DNA from: an uncultured Eubacteriales bacterium
GTDB taxonomy: Bacteria > Bacillota > Clostridia > Oscillospirales > Oscillospiraceae
Direction: 5' to 3'
Length of the DNA stretch: 64,000 nt
NCBI GenBank assembly: GCA_900546615.1
Contig: URDJ01000008.1
Location: 1-64,000, forward strand
Position numbers and translations under genes: made by a program. This document shows positions 1-9,074 of this stretch, piece by piece (the stretch's first letter is position 1; every line of letters starts with the position of its first letter). The notes below the pieces were generated by a model. That model saw only the letters and a program-made list of their open reading frames with translations. It was not told where the DNA came from and ran no database searches.

Positions 1-59
1 ACGGCTACATCGTCCCCGGTCTCGGCGACGCCGGCGACCGCATCTTCGGCACCAAATAA
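1..59 (+). CDS. upp: Uracil phosphoribosyltransferase, C-terminal end only
   Basis: The first bases read in frame (codons from base 3) as GYIVPGLGDAGDRIFGTK followed by TAA. This is the conserved PRPP/uracil-binding C-terminus of uracil phosphoribosyltransferase, which salvages uracil to UMP. Only the last 18 residues are present; the rest lies left of the window. The GDAGDR motif is close to diagnostic for the family. Confidence 0.85.
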   Translation, partial: GYIVPGLGDAGDRIFGTK

Positions 60-169
60 ACAGGGGATAGCAACAGAAAACAGCCGCCTGCACCGGCAGC
101 TGTTCCTTTGGGGCCCCGCTCCCGCTTCTTTGTACCTTGCCCAAAGAAATGGGGGCTGAAGACACCACA

Positions 170-208
170 AAAAACGTCGGACACAGCGATCATGTGTCCG
201 ACGTTTTT
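170..208. terminator. Bidirectional intrinsic terminator between upp and the minus-strand operon
   Basis: A perfect 15-bp inverted repeat (170-184 with 194-208, 9-base loop) starts with A5 and ends with T5, so it can end upp on the plus strand and the 217-2363 genes on the minus strand. Bases 60-169 contain no gene that I can support, only weak inverted repeats. Confidence 0.85.
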
Positions 209-216
209 CCATTTTT

Positions 217-2031
217 TCAGAAGCTGTACTCGACTACCTCGGCCGGGTACCACTTGGCGTTGATCCTCGTGAAAATGATGATGCAGCCGCCAGTCTGCTC
301 GCCGTCCTCGTAGAGGCTGACGTTGCAGCCGTAGCAATTCTCGCCGTAGTACACGAAGTTGGTCAGCTCATAGCTGTCGTAGCCCGTGTCGGTCACGCCG
401 CCAGCCGGGGTCCTTGCTATATACTCCGAGCCCAGCCTGCTCGTCAGAGGCAGCGTGCCGTAGAGGTAGTTTATCATGTTATAGTAGTTCGTGTCGATCT
501 TGTCGTTCAGATTCGACTCAAAGGCCGCGTAGAGCTTGAAGAAGCCCTCCGAATACTCCTTCTGAGCCGCTTCCAGCTCCGCGTCGGACGCGGGCAGGCA
601 GGCCGTGACGCCGTCCTGCGCATAGGGCGCGCCCAGCTCGCTGCCGTCCACCGCGGTCACCGTCACCTCAGGCTCGAGATGCAGGCCGTCCACCTGCCAT
701 GCGACCAGCTCCGGCGCCGTGCCGTAGCTCTCGAGTCCCGCGAGGAAGCTCGCCGTGACGGTCTCCCCGGTCAGATAGCTCTCGTCCAGCTCCACGCCGT
801 TTATGCTCACCACGGCGCCCTCCGGCGCATACACCGTATAGCTCAGAGTCCCCTCCGCCAGAGCGAACACCGCCCCGTTCTCGTCGGAGCTCTCCGCAGT
901 CAGCACCTCGCCATCCGCCGAGGATGCCCCTATCTCCACCGTGCCGTAAATGCCGGGTATGTCGTAGCGCCGCAGCAGCTCCGCCGCGTTCTGCTCCAGC
1001 TCCGGCAGGCAGCTCGCATCCGGGGCCTCGCTGCTTATGTAGCTCTCGCTGACAGTAATGCCGTTCACCGTCACCGTCGCGTCCGCGGGCGCGGTGATGC
1101 TCAGCGTCCTCGGCTCGGGATTTATGAAGTCCGCCAGCAGCTCGACCTTGTCTATCGACATGTACTCAAGGCCAAACCCGGCCTCGCCGCCCAGCTGGGG
1201 CGACAGATACACCCGGCAGAGCTCCGTGCCTCCCACCGACACCAGATACACCGGCGCAGCGTCCGTATACGCCTCATCCGCCACATAGCTCATGCCCCCG
1301 TTCCTGATGAGGTCGAGGCACAACTCGTTCTCCAGCGCCGACTTGGTCTCAAACTCCGTCGGCGTCACCGTGAACGCGCTGTCAATTGCGGTCTGCCAGT
1401 ATTTTTCATCGGCCATCTGCTCGAACTGCTCCATGACCCGCTCCGGTCTGGTGAACTCGTAGGCCTCGAGATACTTCCAGAACACCGCCAGGGCCGCCGC
1501 GACCGCAATTATAAGTACGATGCAGTACACAAGCATGGCCTTGCCAAAACCGCTCAGGCCGTGCTTTTCCTCGTCTTCCTCAGCGGGAGGCTCCCACCTG
1601 ATCTCCGGCTCACGGCGCTTTTGCGGCTTTTTCTCGGTCTGACGCACCGGCAGGCGGCTCTCCTCCGGCTCAGCCTTCGGTCTGACAGGCTGGCGTCTGA
1701 CCGGCTCCTGCTCTGCCCTGCGCCTCGGCTTTGTCTCCGGCTCCGCCGGCTTTATCCGCTCCCGCGGCCGCCTGACCGGCACCGGCTCAGGCTCCTGCAC
1801 CTGCTCCGGCCTGCGCACCCGCTCCGGCTGTCGCACCGCCTCTGCCGTCTGGATCGGCTGCTCCGGCTCAGGCTCCGCCGGCTTCGTCTCCGCGTCTATC
1901 ACCACGGTGCCCGCAGACGGCGCCCTCCTGGGACGCTCCGGCTCACCGAGATCGCGCCTTATCGAATCCAGAAAGCTGTCGAAATCCTCGTCCGCGCCAA
2001 AGCCCGTGAGGTCAAACCTGTCGTCGCTCAT
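217..2031 (-). CDS. Single-pass membrane protein with Arg/Glu/Pro-rich cytoplasmic tail and TcaA-like extracellular domains
   Basis: About 604 residues. Residues 1-150 are a low-complexity run of Glu, Pro and Arg (EPEPVPVRRPRERIKP-type), then one hydrophobic helix near residue 170 (AMLVYCIVLIIAVAAALAVF), then a large extracellular part. That part contains two similar units with the cores VTVNGITVSESYI and VSINGVELDESYL, and ends in a domain that looks NTF2-like. This order resembles the TcaA family of cell-envelope proteins, but without an N-terminal zinc ribbon. Start chosen at the ATG overlapping the upstream stop by one base; a GTG one codon earlier is equally placed behind GGAGG. Function unknown; a role in envelope sensing is inference. 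Confidence 0.75.
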   Translation of the reverse strand: MSDDRFDLTGFGADEDFDSFLDSIRRDLGEPERPRRAPSAGTVVIDAETKPAEPEPEQPIQTAEAVRQPERVRRPEQVQEPEPVPVRRPRERIKPAEPETKPRRRAEQEPVRRQPVRPKAEPEESRLPVRQTEKKPQKRREPEIRWEPPAEEDEEKHGLSGFGKAMLVYCIVLIIAVAAALAVFWKYLEAYEFTRPERVMEQFEQMADEKYWQTAIDSAFTVTPTEFETKSALENELCLDLIRNGGMSYVADEAYTDAAPVYLVSVGGTELCRVYLSPQLGGEAGFGLEYMSIDKVELLADFINPEPRTLSITAPADATVTVNGITVSESYISSEAPDASCLPELEQNAAELLRRYDIPGIYGTVEIGASSADGEVLTAESSDENGAVFALAEGTLSYTVYAPEGAVVSINGVELDESYLTGETVTASFLAGLESYGTAPELVAWQVDGLHLEPEVTVTAVDGSELGAPYAQDGVTACLPASDAELEAAQKEYSEGFFKLYAAFESNLNDKIDTNYYNMINYLYGTLPLTSRLGSEYIARTPAGGVTDTGYDSYELTNFVYYGENCYGCNVSLYEDGEQTGGCIIIFTRINAKWYPAEVVEYSF

Positions 2032-2363
2032 CACTCAGTCACCTCCGCCGTCTCGGCCGGGTCCTCAGACTCGACCGGGTCTGTCGCCTCGACCGGGGCA
2101 TCTGTCTCCGTCGGCGCTTCCGTCTCCGCCGGGGCCTCAGTATCCGCCGGTGCAAACAGCTCGCTTATGAAGGCCGGCGCGCCCTTCTCTGCCGCCAGCT
2201 CGCCGAAGCGCTCGCCCGCCGCCGGGGAAGGCCCGAACTTGAGCATCAGCCCCGCCGCGACCAGCAGTATCACGACCGCGAGCAGCGTGACGCCCACGAA
2301 TGCCAGAATGTGCGCTGCGACCCTGCCGCCCGACGCGGCGCTGTCATTGTCTTTCCTGCTCAT
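2031..2363 (-). CDS. Small membrane protein with acidic Thr/Glu/Ala-rich tail
   Basis: About 110 residues from an ATG behind GGAAGGAGAT. There is one transmembrane helix at about residues 20-42 (LAFVGVTLLAVVILLVAAGL). It is followed by an external segment and a C-terminal tail of repeating TEAPAETEAP-type residues that is probably disordered. It is translationally coupled to the next gene (217-2031), with stop and start sharing a base. The pairing of a small and a large single-pass protein, both with low-complexity tails, suggests they work together. No family recognised. Confidence 0.7.
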   Translation of the reverse strand: MSRKDNDSAASGGRVAAHILAFVGVTLLAVVILLVAAGLMLKFGPSPAAGERFGELAAEKGAPAFISELFAPADTEAPAETEAPTETDAPVEATDPVESEDPAETAEVTE

Positions 2364-2391
2364 ATCGTATCTCCTTCCATGGAGTTTGTCC

Positions 2392-2973
2392 CTACTTGTT
2401 GAAGTACAGCAGCCGTGCCGCACCGTTCTTTAGCTCTATACAGCTCCAGCAGCCCTGTTCGAACCATAGCCGGTTCACCGCCGAGTTCGGCATCTCCAGC
2501 AGCAGCATCATGATGGTCGAGAGCGGCCCGTTATGCGAGACCAGCACCGTGTCCTCGTCCCGTTCGCGCAGCTCGTCCAAAAGCTCCTGCACCCTGTCGC
2601 GCAGGCTCTCAAAGCTCTCGCCCTCCGGCGGCACGACGCGCGTCCAGTCGGTCAGCATCGCCGTCACCAGCTCGGGATACTGCTCCAGCATCTCCTCAAA
2701 GGGCCTGTCCTCGAACGTGCCCATGTCCTGCTCCATCAGCCGGTCGTCCAGCTCTATGCTGACGCTCCTGTCCATGAAGGCCAGCCTCGCCGTCTCGGCC
2801 GCCCTTATGAGCGGGCTGGCCAGGCACCTCTGTATGCCCGCACCGCGCAGCTTCTCGCCCGCCTCGCGCGCCTGACGGCAGCCTTTCTCGGTCAGCATGC
2901 AGTCCGTGCGGCCGTAGAGCCGTCTCCTGACATTGCACTCCGATTCCCCGTGTCTTATCAAATACAGCTTCAT
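2392..2973 (-). CDS. Histidine phosphatase (phosphoglycerate mutase-like) family protein
   Basis: 193 residues, the usual length for a small branch-2 histidine phosphatase. The N-terminus has the catalytic LIRHGESECN (RHG motif). Near residue 60 ASPLIRAAETA supplies the second Arg, and LVSHNGPLSTIM near residue 150 holds the second catalytic His. These enzymes remove phosphate from small metabolites through a phosphohistidine; the substrate (alpha-ribazole phosphate, a sugar phosphate or other) cannot be read from sequence. The start overlaps the end of cinA by 4 bases, so the two are coupled. Confidence 0.85.
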   Translation of the reverse strand: MKLYLIRHGESECNVRRRLYGRTDCMLTEKGCRQAREAGEKLRGAGIQRCLASPLIRAAETARLAFMDRSVSIELDDRLMEQDMGTFEDRPFEEMLEQYPELVTAMLTDWTRVVPPEGESFESLRDRVQELLDELRERDEDTVLVSHNGPLSTIMMLLLEMPNSAVNRLWFEQGCWSCIELKNGAARLLYFNK

Positions 2974-4235
2974 ATGTCGGCTCTCTCCTGCTCCACCGGC
3001 AGCCCGGCAAGATTTCTGCGCACCATATCGAACACGTTCTGGCAGGCTTGGAGCCTGACCGTCGCCCTGTCCCTGTTCGTCAGATGCTTCTCCCGCACCC
3101 AGGTGCGCTTCCCGTCCGAGAGGGAGAGGAAGACCGTGCCTACCTCGTGCACGCCGTCGCCATCCGGCCCGGCGAGGCCCGTCACGCCGACGCCCAGGTC
3201 AGCGCCCAGCTTGCGCCGCACGCGCTCGGCCAGCTCCGCCGCGACCTCAAAGCTCACGGCGCCGTATCCCTCTATCGTCTCCATGGGTATGCCCAGCAGC
3301 AGGTGCTTGGCCTCGTTCGTGTACACCACGACGCCGCCCTTGAGCGTCGCCGACGCCCCCGGGATGTCCGTTATCCGCTTTTCCAGCTCGCCGCCGGTGC
3401 AGCTCTCCGCCGCCGCTATCGTGACGCCCTTCTCGATGAGCAGCTTCACCGTATGCTCGGCGAGGTTCAGCCCGTCCACGGCATAGACAAGGTCTCCAAA
3501 GATGCCCTTCACCCGCTCTATGACGGGGGCCATCATCTCCTCGGCCCGCTCGAGCGTCTCCGCCTTCGCCGTCACGCGCACGAGGCACTCCCCGGTCTTG
3601 GCATAGGGCGCGAGCGTGGGATTATTCAGCTCCTGCATATAGTCGCGCAGGCGGTATTCCATCTCGCTCTCGCCTATCCCGAAGAAGTGTATGTTGTGCG
3701 AGGCTATGACCGCATTCGACAGCTCGGCGAGGATGGGACGCACCCTGTGCTCGAGCAGCGGCCGCAGCTCGCGCGGCGGCCCCGGCAGCATGATGACCCG
3801 CACGCCGTCCCGCTCGAAATAGCAGCCCGGCGCAGTGCCCCAGTCGTTGCGCAGCGCCGTCGAGCCCTCCGGCAGCCACACCTGCTGCAGGTTGTTCGGC
3901 GTCAGCTCCCTGTTGCCGCGCTTTTTCCAGATGTCGCGCAGCCAGGCCTCCTCGCCGCGGTCCAGCTCCAGCTTCATGCCGAAGGCCTCCGCCAACGCCG
4001 ACTTCGTCAGGTCGTCGCAGGTCGGCCCCAGCCCGCCCGTTGTGATTATGAGGTCGGCACGGTCTCTCGCGCGCCTCACCGCGTCCATGAGCCTGCCCGG
4101 ATTGTCGCCCACCACTGTCTGCCAGTAGACGTCTATGCCGTACTCCGACAGCAGCACCGCGACATCCGCCGCATCCGTATTGATCGTGCTTCCGAGCAGC
4201 AGCTCCGTGCCGACGGAGATTATCTCAGCCTTCAA
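2970..4235 (-). CDS. cinA: CinA family protein (competence/damage-inducible; nicotinamide-nucleotide amidase)
   Basis: 421 residues, full length. The N-terminal MoCF/molybdopterin-binding-like domain begins EIISVGTELLLG and carries TTGGLGPTCDDLT. The C-terminal amidase domain has AAAESCTGGELEKRITDIPG and GVTGLAGPDG. In other bacteria CinA hydrolyses ADP-ribose-type compounds and deamidates NMN in pyridine-nucleotide recycling; it is also linked to competence. The start is a TTG (MKAEIISVG). It overlaps the thiI end by 11 bases. Confidence 0.92.
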   Translation of the reverse strand: MKAEIISVGTELLLGSTINTDAADVAVLLSEYGIDVYWQTVVGDNPGRLMDAVRRARDRADLIITTGGLGPTCDDLTKSALAEAFGMKLELDRGEEAWLRDIWKKRGNRELTPNNLQQVWLPEGSTALRNDWGTAPGCYFERDGVRVIMLPGPPRELRPLLEHRVRPILAELSNAVIASHNIHFFGIGESEMEYRLRDYMQELNNPTLAPYAKTGECLVRVTAKAETLERAEEMMAPVIERVKGIFGDLVYAVDGLNLAEHTVKLLIEKGVTIAAAESCTGGELEKRITDIPGASATLKGGVVVYTNEAKHLLLGIPMETIEGYGAVSFEVAAELAERVRRKLGADLGVGVTGLAGPDGDGVHEVGTVFLSLSDGKRTWVREKHLTNRDRATVRLQACQNVFDMVRRNLAGLPVEQERADI

Positions 4236-5403
4236 TGTCTATCCAGATCCTTTCAACGCCCTCGAGCGCCTCGTTCACAAGGCCCTCCACATCCATCGCT
4301 GCCTCCACCGCCGCCACGTCCTCCACTCTCGGCTTCGTCTTGGGGTGCCGTGGCGTGAACACGGTACAGCAATCCTCGTAGGGAAGTATCGAAGTCTCAA
4401 AGGTGCCAATCTTTCGAGAAATTCGGATGATGTCCTCCTTGTCCATGCCGATGAGCGGCTGGAGGACTGGCAGGCTCGTCACGGCCTGAGTGCAGGCCAT
4501 GGCCTCCATGGTCTGGCTCGCGACCTGACCGAGGTTCTCGCCGGTTACGATGGCCTTGCAGCCGCCGCGCTCCGCGATCTTCTCCGCTATGCGCATCATA
4601 AACCTGCGCATGACGAGCGTGAAATACTCCTCCGGGCATTTGTCGCGTATCTCCTCCTGAATGTGCGTGAAGGGCACGACCTCAAGGCACATCTGCCCGC
4701 ACCAGGGCGTGAGCAGCCGCGCGAGCTCGACGACCTTTTCCTTGGCCGCCTCGGAGGTGTATGGGAAGGAGAAAAAGTGGACGGGTATGCACCTTACGCC
4801 GCGCCTCGTTATCATCCAGGTGGACACCGGGCTGTCGATACCGCCGGAGAGCAGCGTCACGGCCCGGCCGTTCGAGCCCACGGGCAGGCCGCCCGCGCCC
4901 TGCGTCGGGGCCGCGTGGATATAGGCCGCGTAGTCGCGCACCTCGAGGTGTACGGTGAGCTCCGGGTGCCGGACGTCGACGCGCGTATCCGGATACGCCT
5001 CGGCAAGCAGGCCGCCTACGTACTGGGAGAGCTGTATGCTGGTCATGTGGAAGCTCTTGTCGGAGCGCTTGGTCTCGACCTTAAAGCTCTCCGCGGCGAG
5101 CATGTCCTCGCGCAGGTATTCTATGGCGAGCTTTGCGATGGCGTCCTCGTCCTTCTCGCAGGAGGCGGCGCGGGAGAGCGCCACGACGCCGAAGGTCTTC
5201 GAGAGCGCGTCGAAGGCCGCGTCCATATCCGCAAAGTCGTCCTCCGGCTCCACGTAGACCGTGCTCTGCACGCAGTACACATGGAAATTGCCCATGGGCT
5301 TGAGCCTTTTCCTGATGTTGGTCACGAGCCTCTGCTCGAAATATCTTCTGTTTAAGCCCTTCAGGACGACCTCGCCCTGCTTGAGCAGTATCATGTCCTT
5401 CAA
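4225..5403 (-). CDS. thiI: tRNA 4-thiouridine synthase ThiI
   Basis: About 392 residues. N-terminal ferredoxin-like and THUMP domains (to about residue 165) bind tRNA; a C-terminal PP-loop ATP-pyrophosphatase carries LLSGGIDSPVSTWM. The enzyme adenylates U8 of tRNA and inserts sulfur, and may also supply sulfur for thiamine. No C-terminal rhodanese domain is present, as is usual in Firmicutes. I chose the TTG at 5403 (MKDMILLKQGE) because GGAGG sits 8 bases upstream; the ATG three codons later is too far from it. First gene of the thiI-cinA-phosphatase run. Confidence 0.92.
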   Translation of the reverse strand: MKDMILLKQGEVVLKGLNRRYFEQRLVTNIRKRLKPMGNFHVYCVQSTVYVEPEDDFADMDAAFDALSKTFGVVALSRAASCEKDEDAIAKLAIEYLREDMLAAESFKVETKRSDKSFHMTSIQLSQYVGGLLAEAYPDTRVDVRHPELTVHLEVRDYAAYIHAAPTQGAGGLPVGSNGRAVTLLSGGIDSPVSTWMITRRGVRCIPVHFFSFPYTSEAAKEKVVELARLLTPWCGQMCLEVVPFTHIQEEIRDKCPEEYFTLVMRRFMMRIAEKIAERGGCKAIVTGENLGQVASQTMEAMACTQAVTSLPVLQPLIGMDKEDIIRISRKIGTFETSILPYEDCCTVFTPRHPKTKPRVEDVAAVEAAMDVEGLVNEALEGVERIWIDIEG

Positions 5404-5441
5404 TTCACAGCCTCCGACCGCATATGCGCATAGATAAAAGT

Positions 5442-5470
5442 ATTTTAGCACAAGCCCCGTTCAAACGCAA
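5442..5470 (-). promoter_or_regulatory. Sigma-A-type promoter for thiI
   Basis: On the minus strand TTGCGT and TAAAAT are separated by 17 bases, about 40 bases upstream of the thiI start. Confidence 0.55.
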
Positions 5471-5512
5471 GCACGCCCTCATCATTTGCCCCGCCCCCGA
5501 TGCGCCGTACCC

Positions 5513-5546
5513 TTGTAGGGGCGGGGTTCCACCCCCGCCCCTACAA
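5513..5546. repeat. 34-bp GC-rich palindromic repeat
   Basis: Near-perfect inverted repeat: TTGTAGGGGCGGGG at 5513-5526 pairs with the arm ending at 5546, around a 4-base loop. A partial copy of one arm (AACCCCGCCCCTGCA) occurs just after the DUF2804 gene near 23124-23138. The form matches short dispersed intergenic palindromes common in gut Clostridia; that identification is inference. Confidence 0.5.
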
Positions 5547-5581
5547 AAAATGGGGGAAACCCTTGATCGGGTTTCCCCCCA
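5545..5581 (-). terminator. Intrinsic terminator after the surface-protein remnant
   Basis: A 12-bp stem (5551-5562 with 5569-5581, one extra C) is followed on the minus strand by six T. It lies about 20 bases beyond the stop at 5601. Confidence 0.8.
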
Positions 5582-5600
5582 TTGTCTGTTTTTCTCGCCC

Positions 5601-7423
5601 TCAGCCCAGCTCCACATAGCGCATGAGTATCGCCGCGCACTGGGCGCGTGTCGCGCTGTCGGCAGGTGCGAGCCTCGAGAGTTCGTCGCCTTCGATGACG
5701 CCCTTGCCCACCGACCAGGCCATGGCCCAGCTGCGGGCGGTCTCGGCCCAGTTGTCGCCGGTGACGGTCACGCCGTCGATGCGGGCGAGGATGGCCCAGA
5801 CCATCGCACGGGTCATGCCGCCGTTCGGGTCAAAGAGCGTGTCGGACATGCCCTCCATGAGTCCGTTGGTGTAGACATAGCTGACCTCGTCGTAGTACCA
5901 CGCGCCCGCGCTCACGTCCGTGAAGGGCAGGCTCCTGAGCACGAACACCGCGGAAACGGTGACGGCGTGGTCGGGCATGGTGAAGCTCGTACCGGAAATG
6001 CGCTCGCCGTCGACCGTGATGTACGCCAGCTCATAGCCCTCGTCGGGCTTGACGGTCAGCGTTATCACCGCGCCCACGCTCGAATTGGAGAGGCTTGGCC
6101 TTATCGTGCCGCCGTCGCTGGCGGCGACCGTTATGTCGTGCGTCTCTGGAATATACTCGGGCACCACATTGACCGTGCAGCTCGCCGTGAATCCGCCGTC
6201 GCCGGTCGCCACGGTGATCACCGCCGTACCCGGCTTGTGCGCCGTGACGAGGCCGTCAGCGTTGACCGAGGCCACATCCGGGTCGCTGCTCGACCAAGTG
6301 AGGCTCTTATCCGTGGCGCTCTCCGGCGAGACCGTTGCCGTCCGTCCCTCTCCCGCCGTAGGCGAATATGATCGCACTGCCGGGTTTTCCATCCGAGCCC
6401 GTTGTGCTGAACTTACCGGAGCTAGGCTTTTCACTTTCATAAGTCTCATCAAAATCAATATCTACACTAAAGCCTCCGCTGCCTATGCCAGAAGGCCCAT
6501 AATACTGGATGTTTTCATAGGTTCCGGTATACTCCCCGCCGAAGGCAATGACTGTGCCGCCGCTTATCGTTATATCGCCGCCGTATATACTGCCACTGCC
6601 GCTGCCGATGCCCGCGCCGCCAACGGAGCTGACTAGGACAAAGCTGCGGGCCGTGACAGTGCCGCCGTTTATCGTTATATTGCCGCTGGAGGCCGCGCTG
6701 CCGCCAATGCCCGCGCTTTCAAGACCACCTTACCTCCGTTGATTACGATCGTACCGCCGGTACACGGCCAATCCATGCCTCCGCCGCCGATACCCGCTCC
6801 GCGGCCGCCCGTGGCCTCGATGTTCCCGCCGTTTATCGTGATCGTGCCTCCGGCGGCTCGTTTACCGCCTATTCCGGCCGCACAGCCATTAGCCTCACCC
6901 CAGGCGGCTCCGCTGGCGGACAGGCTGCCGCAGTTCTCGCCGCAGACGTGGCCGGTATCCCCGCTGTGGGCACAGCTTATGGTGAGAGTTGCTCCTTTGG
7001 GTGCCTCTATTCCGGCTCCGGAGCTGCTATTGCTGGATCCTCCATTTGTATCTCCGGTGAGCTCGTTCTCGCTGCCGTCCGCCAGAGTGAGGTCCAGCTC
7101 CGCGCCCGACGGCACGGTGACTGCGCTGACGCCTTCTGTGTCCTCATTCTTGCCAAGCGCTATGTTCACGCCCGCGAACGTGAGGTTAGCCGTCACGCCG
7201 CTGTCTATGACTATGCGGTCAGTGGTCGATTTCGAGCTGTCCGTGTTTTTGATAGTGAGAGGCGTGTCTGTTTTTATCGTCAGCACGCCGTTTGCATAGC
7301 TGTAGTCCGTGCCTTCGGTGCCGCCGGTAACGGTGAAGTCCCCGACCTCATCCGCCGTCGCGCCGGTGCAGAGCAGCACGGCGCAGAGGGCCGTGACGAG
7401 CGCCAGACCGAGCAGTTTTTCAT
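5601..7423 (-). pseudogene. Frame-broken SLH-domain surface protein (carbohydrate-binding, Ig-like and S-layer homology parts)
   Basis: Translation pieces together a secreted protein: signal peptide (LLGLALVTALCAVLLCTGA), a glycine-rich beta region with GGTIVINGG / GAGIGGGG-type units resembling the Cthe_2159-like carbohydrate-binding family, a BIG2 Ig-like domain (SLTWSSSDPDVASVNADG), a further beta repeat, and two SLH domains (FTDVSAGAWYYDEVSYVYTN and a second copy) for wall anchoring. It is broken in three places. GGAGG-8-ATGAAAAACTG is one A short, so the start is out of frame. Near 6720 a base is missing after GGTGGTC. Near 6340-6365 the frame returns, probably with loss of the sequence joining two domains. 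Either a pseudogene or a region with assembly indels. Confidence 0.75.
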
Positions 7424-7444
7424 TCTCATCGCCTCCAGTTTTCA

Positions 7445-7486
7445 TTGTGCTCCCACAGGGAGCACAAAAGCGGATATCCGCTTTTT
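7445..7486 (-). terminator. Tandem hairpins between comM and the surface-protein remnant
   Basis: A perfect palindrome AAAAGCGGATATCCGCTTTT at 7466-7485 can terminate comM on the minus strand. A second stem follows at 7446-7467 (TGTGCTCC paired with GGGAGCACA) just upstream of the next gene's ribosome binding site. Confidence 0.6.
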
Positions 7487-7532
7487 ACCATTGTCTCAAT
7501 TATACCGTCCGGAGCGGAGCATTGTCAGGCGC

Positions 7533-9050
7533 TCAGTTCTCCAGGCGGAAGTCCCAGGTGCGGTATTGAATGGCTTCGGCGAGGTGTTCGGGTTCTATGG
7601 TCTCTGCGCCTTCGAGGTCGGCGATCGTGCGGGCCACCCTCAGTATGCGGTCGTAGCTCCTTGCCGTCAGGCCCATCTTCTTATAGGCGTTCTCCATGAG
7701 CTTTGAGCACTCCGGCTTCAGCTCGCAGAATTTGTCCAGCTCCTTCGGCCCCATGTGCGCGTTGCAGTCCGCGCCCGTGCCCGCGAGCCGCTCGCGCTGC
7801 CTGTGTCTCGCAAAGTCCACCCGCTTCTTTATCTCGCAGGACGGCTCCGCCTCCGCCTTGCCCGACAGCTCCTCGTACTCCAGCGCCGGCACCTCTATTA
7901 TGATATCTATCCTGTCCAGCAGCGGCCCGGAGACCCGCGAGTGATAGCGCCGTATCTCCAGCTCCGAGCAGGTGCAGCGGTGCGTCGGGTGCCCGTACCA
8001 GCCGCATTTGCAGGGGTTCATGGCGCAAATCAGCATGAACCGGCTCGGGTATGTCACCGTGCCCGCCGCCCTCGACACCGTCACCACGCCGTCCTCCAGC
8101 GGCTGCCTTAGCGCCTCGCGGACATCCCTGTGGAACTCCGGCAGCTCGTCGAGGAACAGCACGCCGTTGTGAGCAAGGCTCATCTCCCCCGGCTGCAGCT
8201 GCGCCCCGCCCGAGAGCGCCGCCGACGAGGTCGTGTGGTGCGGCGCGCGGAAAGGCCGCGTGTCGACGATGGGATTGTTCCGGTTCGTCAGGCCGGCGAC
8301 GGAGTGTATCTCCGTCGTTTGCAGCATCTCATCCCTGCTCATATCCGGCAGGATGGTGGTCATGCGCTTTGCGAGCATACTTTTCCCGGCCCCCGGCGGG
8401 CCGACCATGAGTATATTGTGCCCGCCCGCCGCCGCGACCTCGAGCGCCCGTTTGGCGTACTGCTGGCCCTTGACCTCCGAGAAATCCGGCCCGCCCGTAT
8501 GCTCGCGCCGCTCCGTGCCGGGCTGCACCGGCTCAAGCTCCGTCTGCTCCCTGAAATACTCCAGCAGCGTCGTTACGTTCTCGACCGGGTACACCTCTAT
8601 CCCCTGCGCGAAGGCCGCCTCCGGCGCGTTATCCGCAGGCACGAACAGCCGCTTTATACCGGCCCGCTCCGCCGCCAGCGCCATGGGCAGCGCGCCCCGC
8701 ACGGGCCGCAGCTCCCCGGCCAGCGACAGCTCGCCGAAAAACGCGCAGTCCGCGGGCGGCTCCTTTATCTCCCCCGTCACGGCCAGGATGCCCAGCAGCA
8801 CGGGCAGGTCGTACACCGTGCCCGCCTTCTTCGTGTCCGCGGGGGCTAGGTTCACGGTCAGCCGCGACACCGGGAACTTCAGCCCAGAATTCTTTATCGC
8901 GGCCCTGACCCTGTCACGGGCCTCTCTCACCGCCGCGTCGGGCAGGCCGACTATCTCAAAGCCCGGCAGGCCCTGAGCAATGGAGCACTCGACGGATACC
9001 TCGTAGCCGCCGATCCCCTTTATCCCCAGCGAGCGTATGCGCGATACCAT
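7533..9050 (-). CDS. comM: YifB/ComM family Mg-chelatase-like AAA+ ATPase
   Basis: 505 residues, full length. The N-terminal Lon-protease-like domain contains GLPGFEIVGLPDAAVREA; the central AAA+ domain has Walker A VGPPGAGKSMLAKR and Walker B LFLDELPEF. The C-terminal Mg-chelatase extension contains a CNPCKCGWYGHPTHRCTC-type cysteine cluster. ComM is a hexameric helicase that promotes branch migration during integration of transforming DNA. Its presence with cinA and a ComEA-like gene in this window is compatible with DNA uptake, though none proves competence. Confidence 0.9.
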   Translation of the reverse strand: MVSRIRSLGIKGIGGYEVSVECSIAQGLPGFEIVGLPDAAVREARDRVRAAIKNSGLKFPVSRLTVNLAPADTKKAGTVYDLPVLLGILAVTGEIKEPPADCAFFGELSLAGELRPVRGALPMALAAERAGIKRLFVPADNAPEAAFAQGIEVYPVENVTTLLEYFREQTELEPVQPGTERREHTGGPDFSEVKGQQYAKRALEVAAAGGHNILMVGPPGAGKSMLAKRMTTILPDMSRDEMLQTTEIHSVAGLTNRNNPIVDTRPFRAPHHTTSSAALSGGAQLQPGEMSLAHNGVLFLDELPEFHRDVREALRQPLEDGVVTVSRAAGTVTYPSRFMLICAMNPCKCGWYGHPTHRCTCSELEIRRYHSRVSGPLLDRIDIIIEVPALEYEELSGKAEAEPSCEIKKRVDFARHRQRERLAGTGADCNAHMGPKELDKFCELKPECSKLMENAYKKMGLTARSYDRILRVARTIADLEGAETIEPEHLAEAIQYRTWDFRLEN

Positions 9051-9074
9051 CGGGTGCTCCCCCTTTTATCGTTC

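Noticed and set aside
679-2433. 584-codon plus-strand ORF opposite the TcaA-like gene
   Set aside because: It is the antisense of a GC-rich gene, has Arg/Leu-rich nonsense composition, no ribosome binding site and no motif; the minus-strand readings have signal/membrane features and coupled starts.
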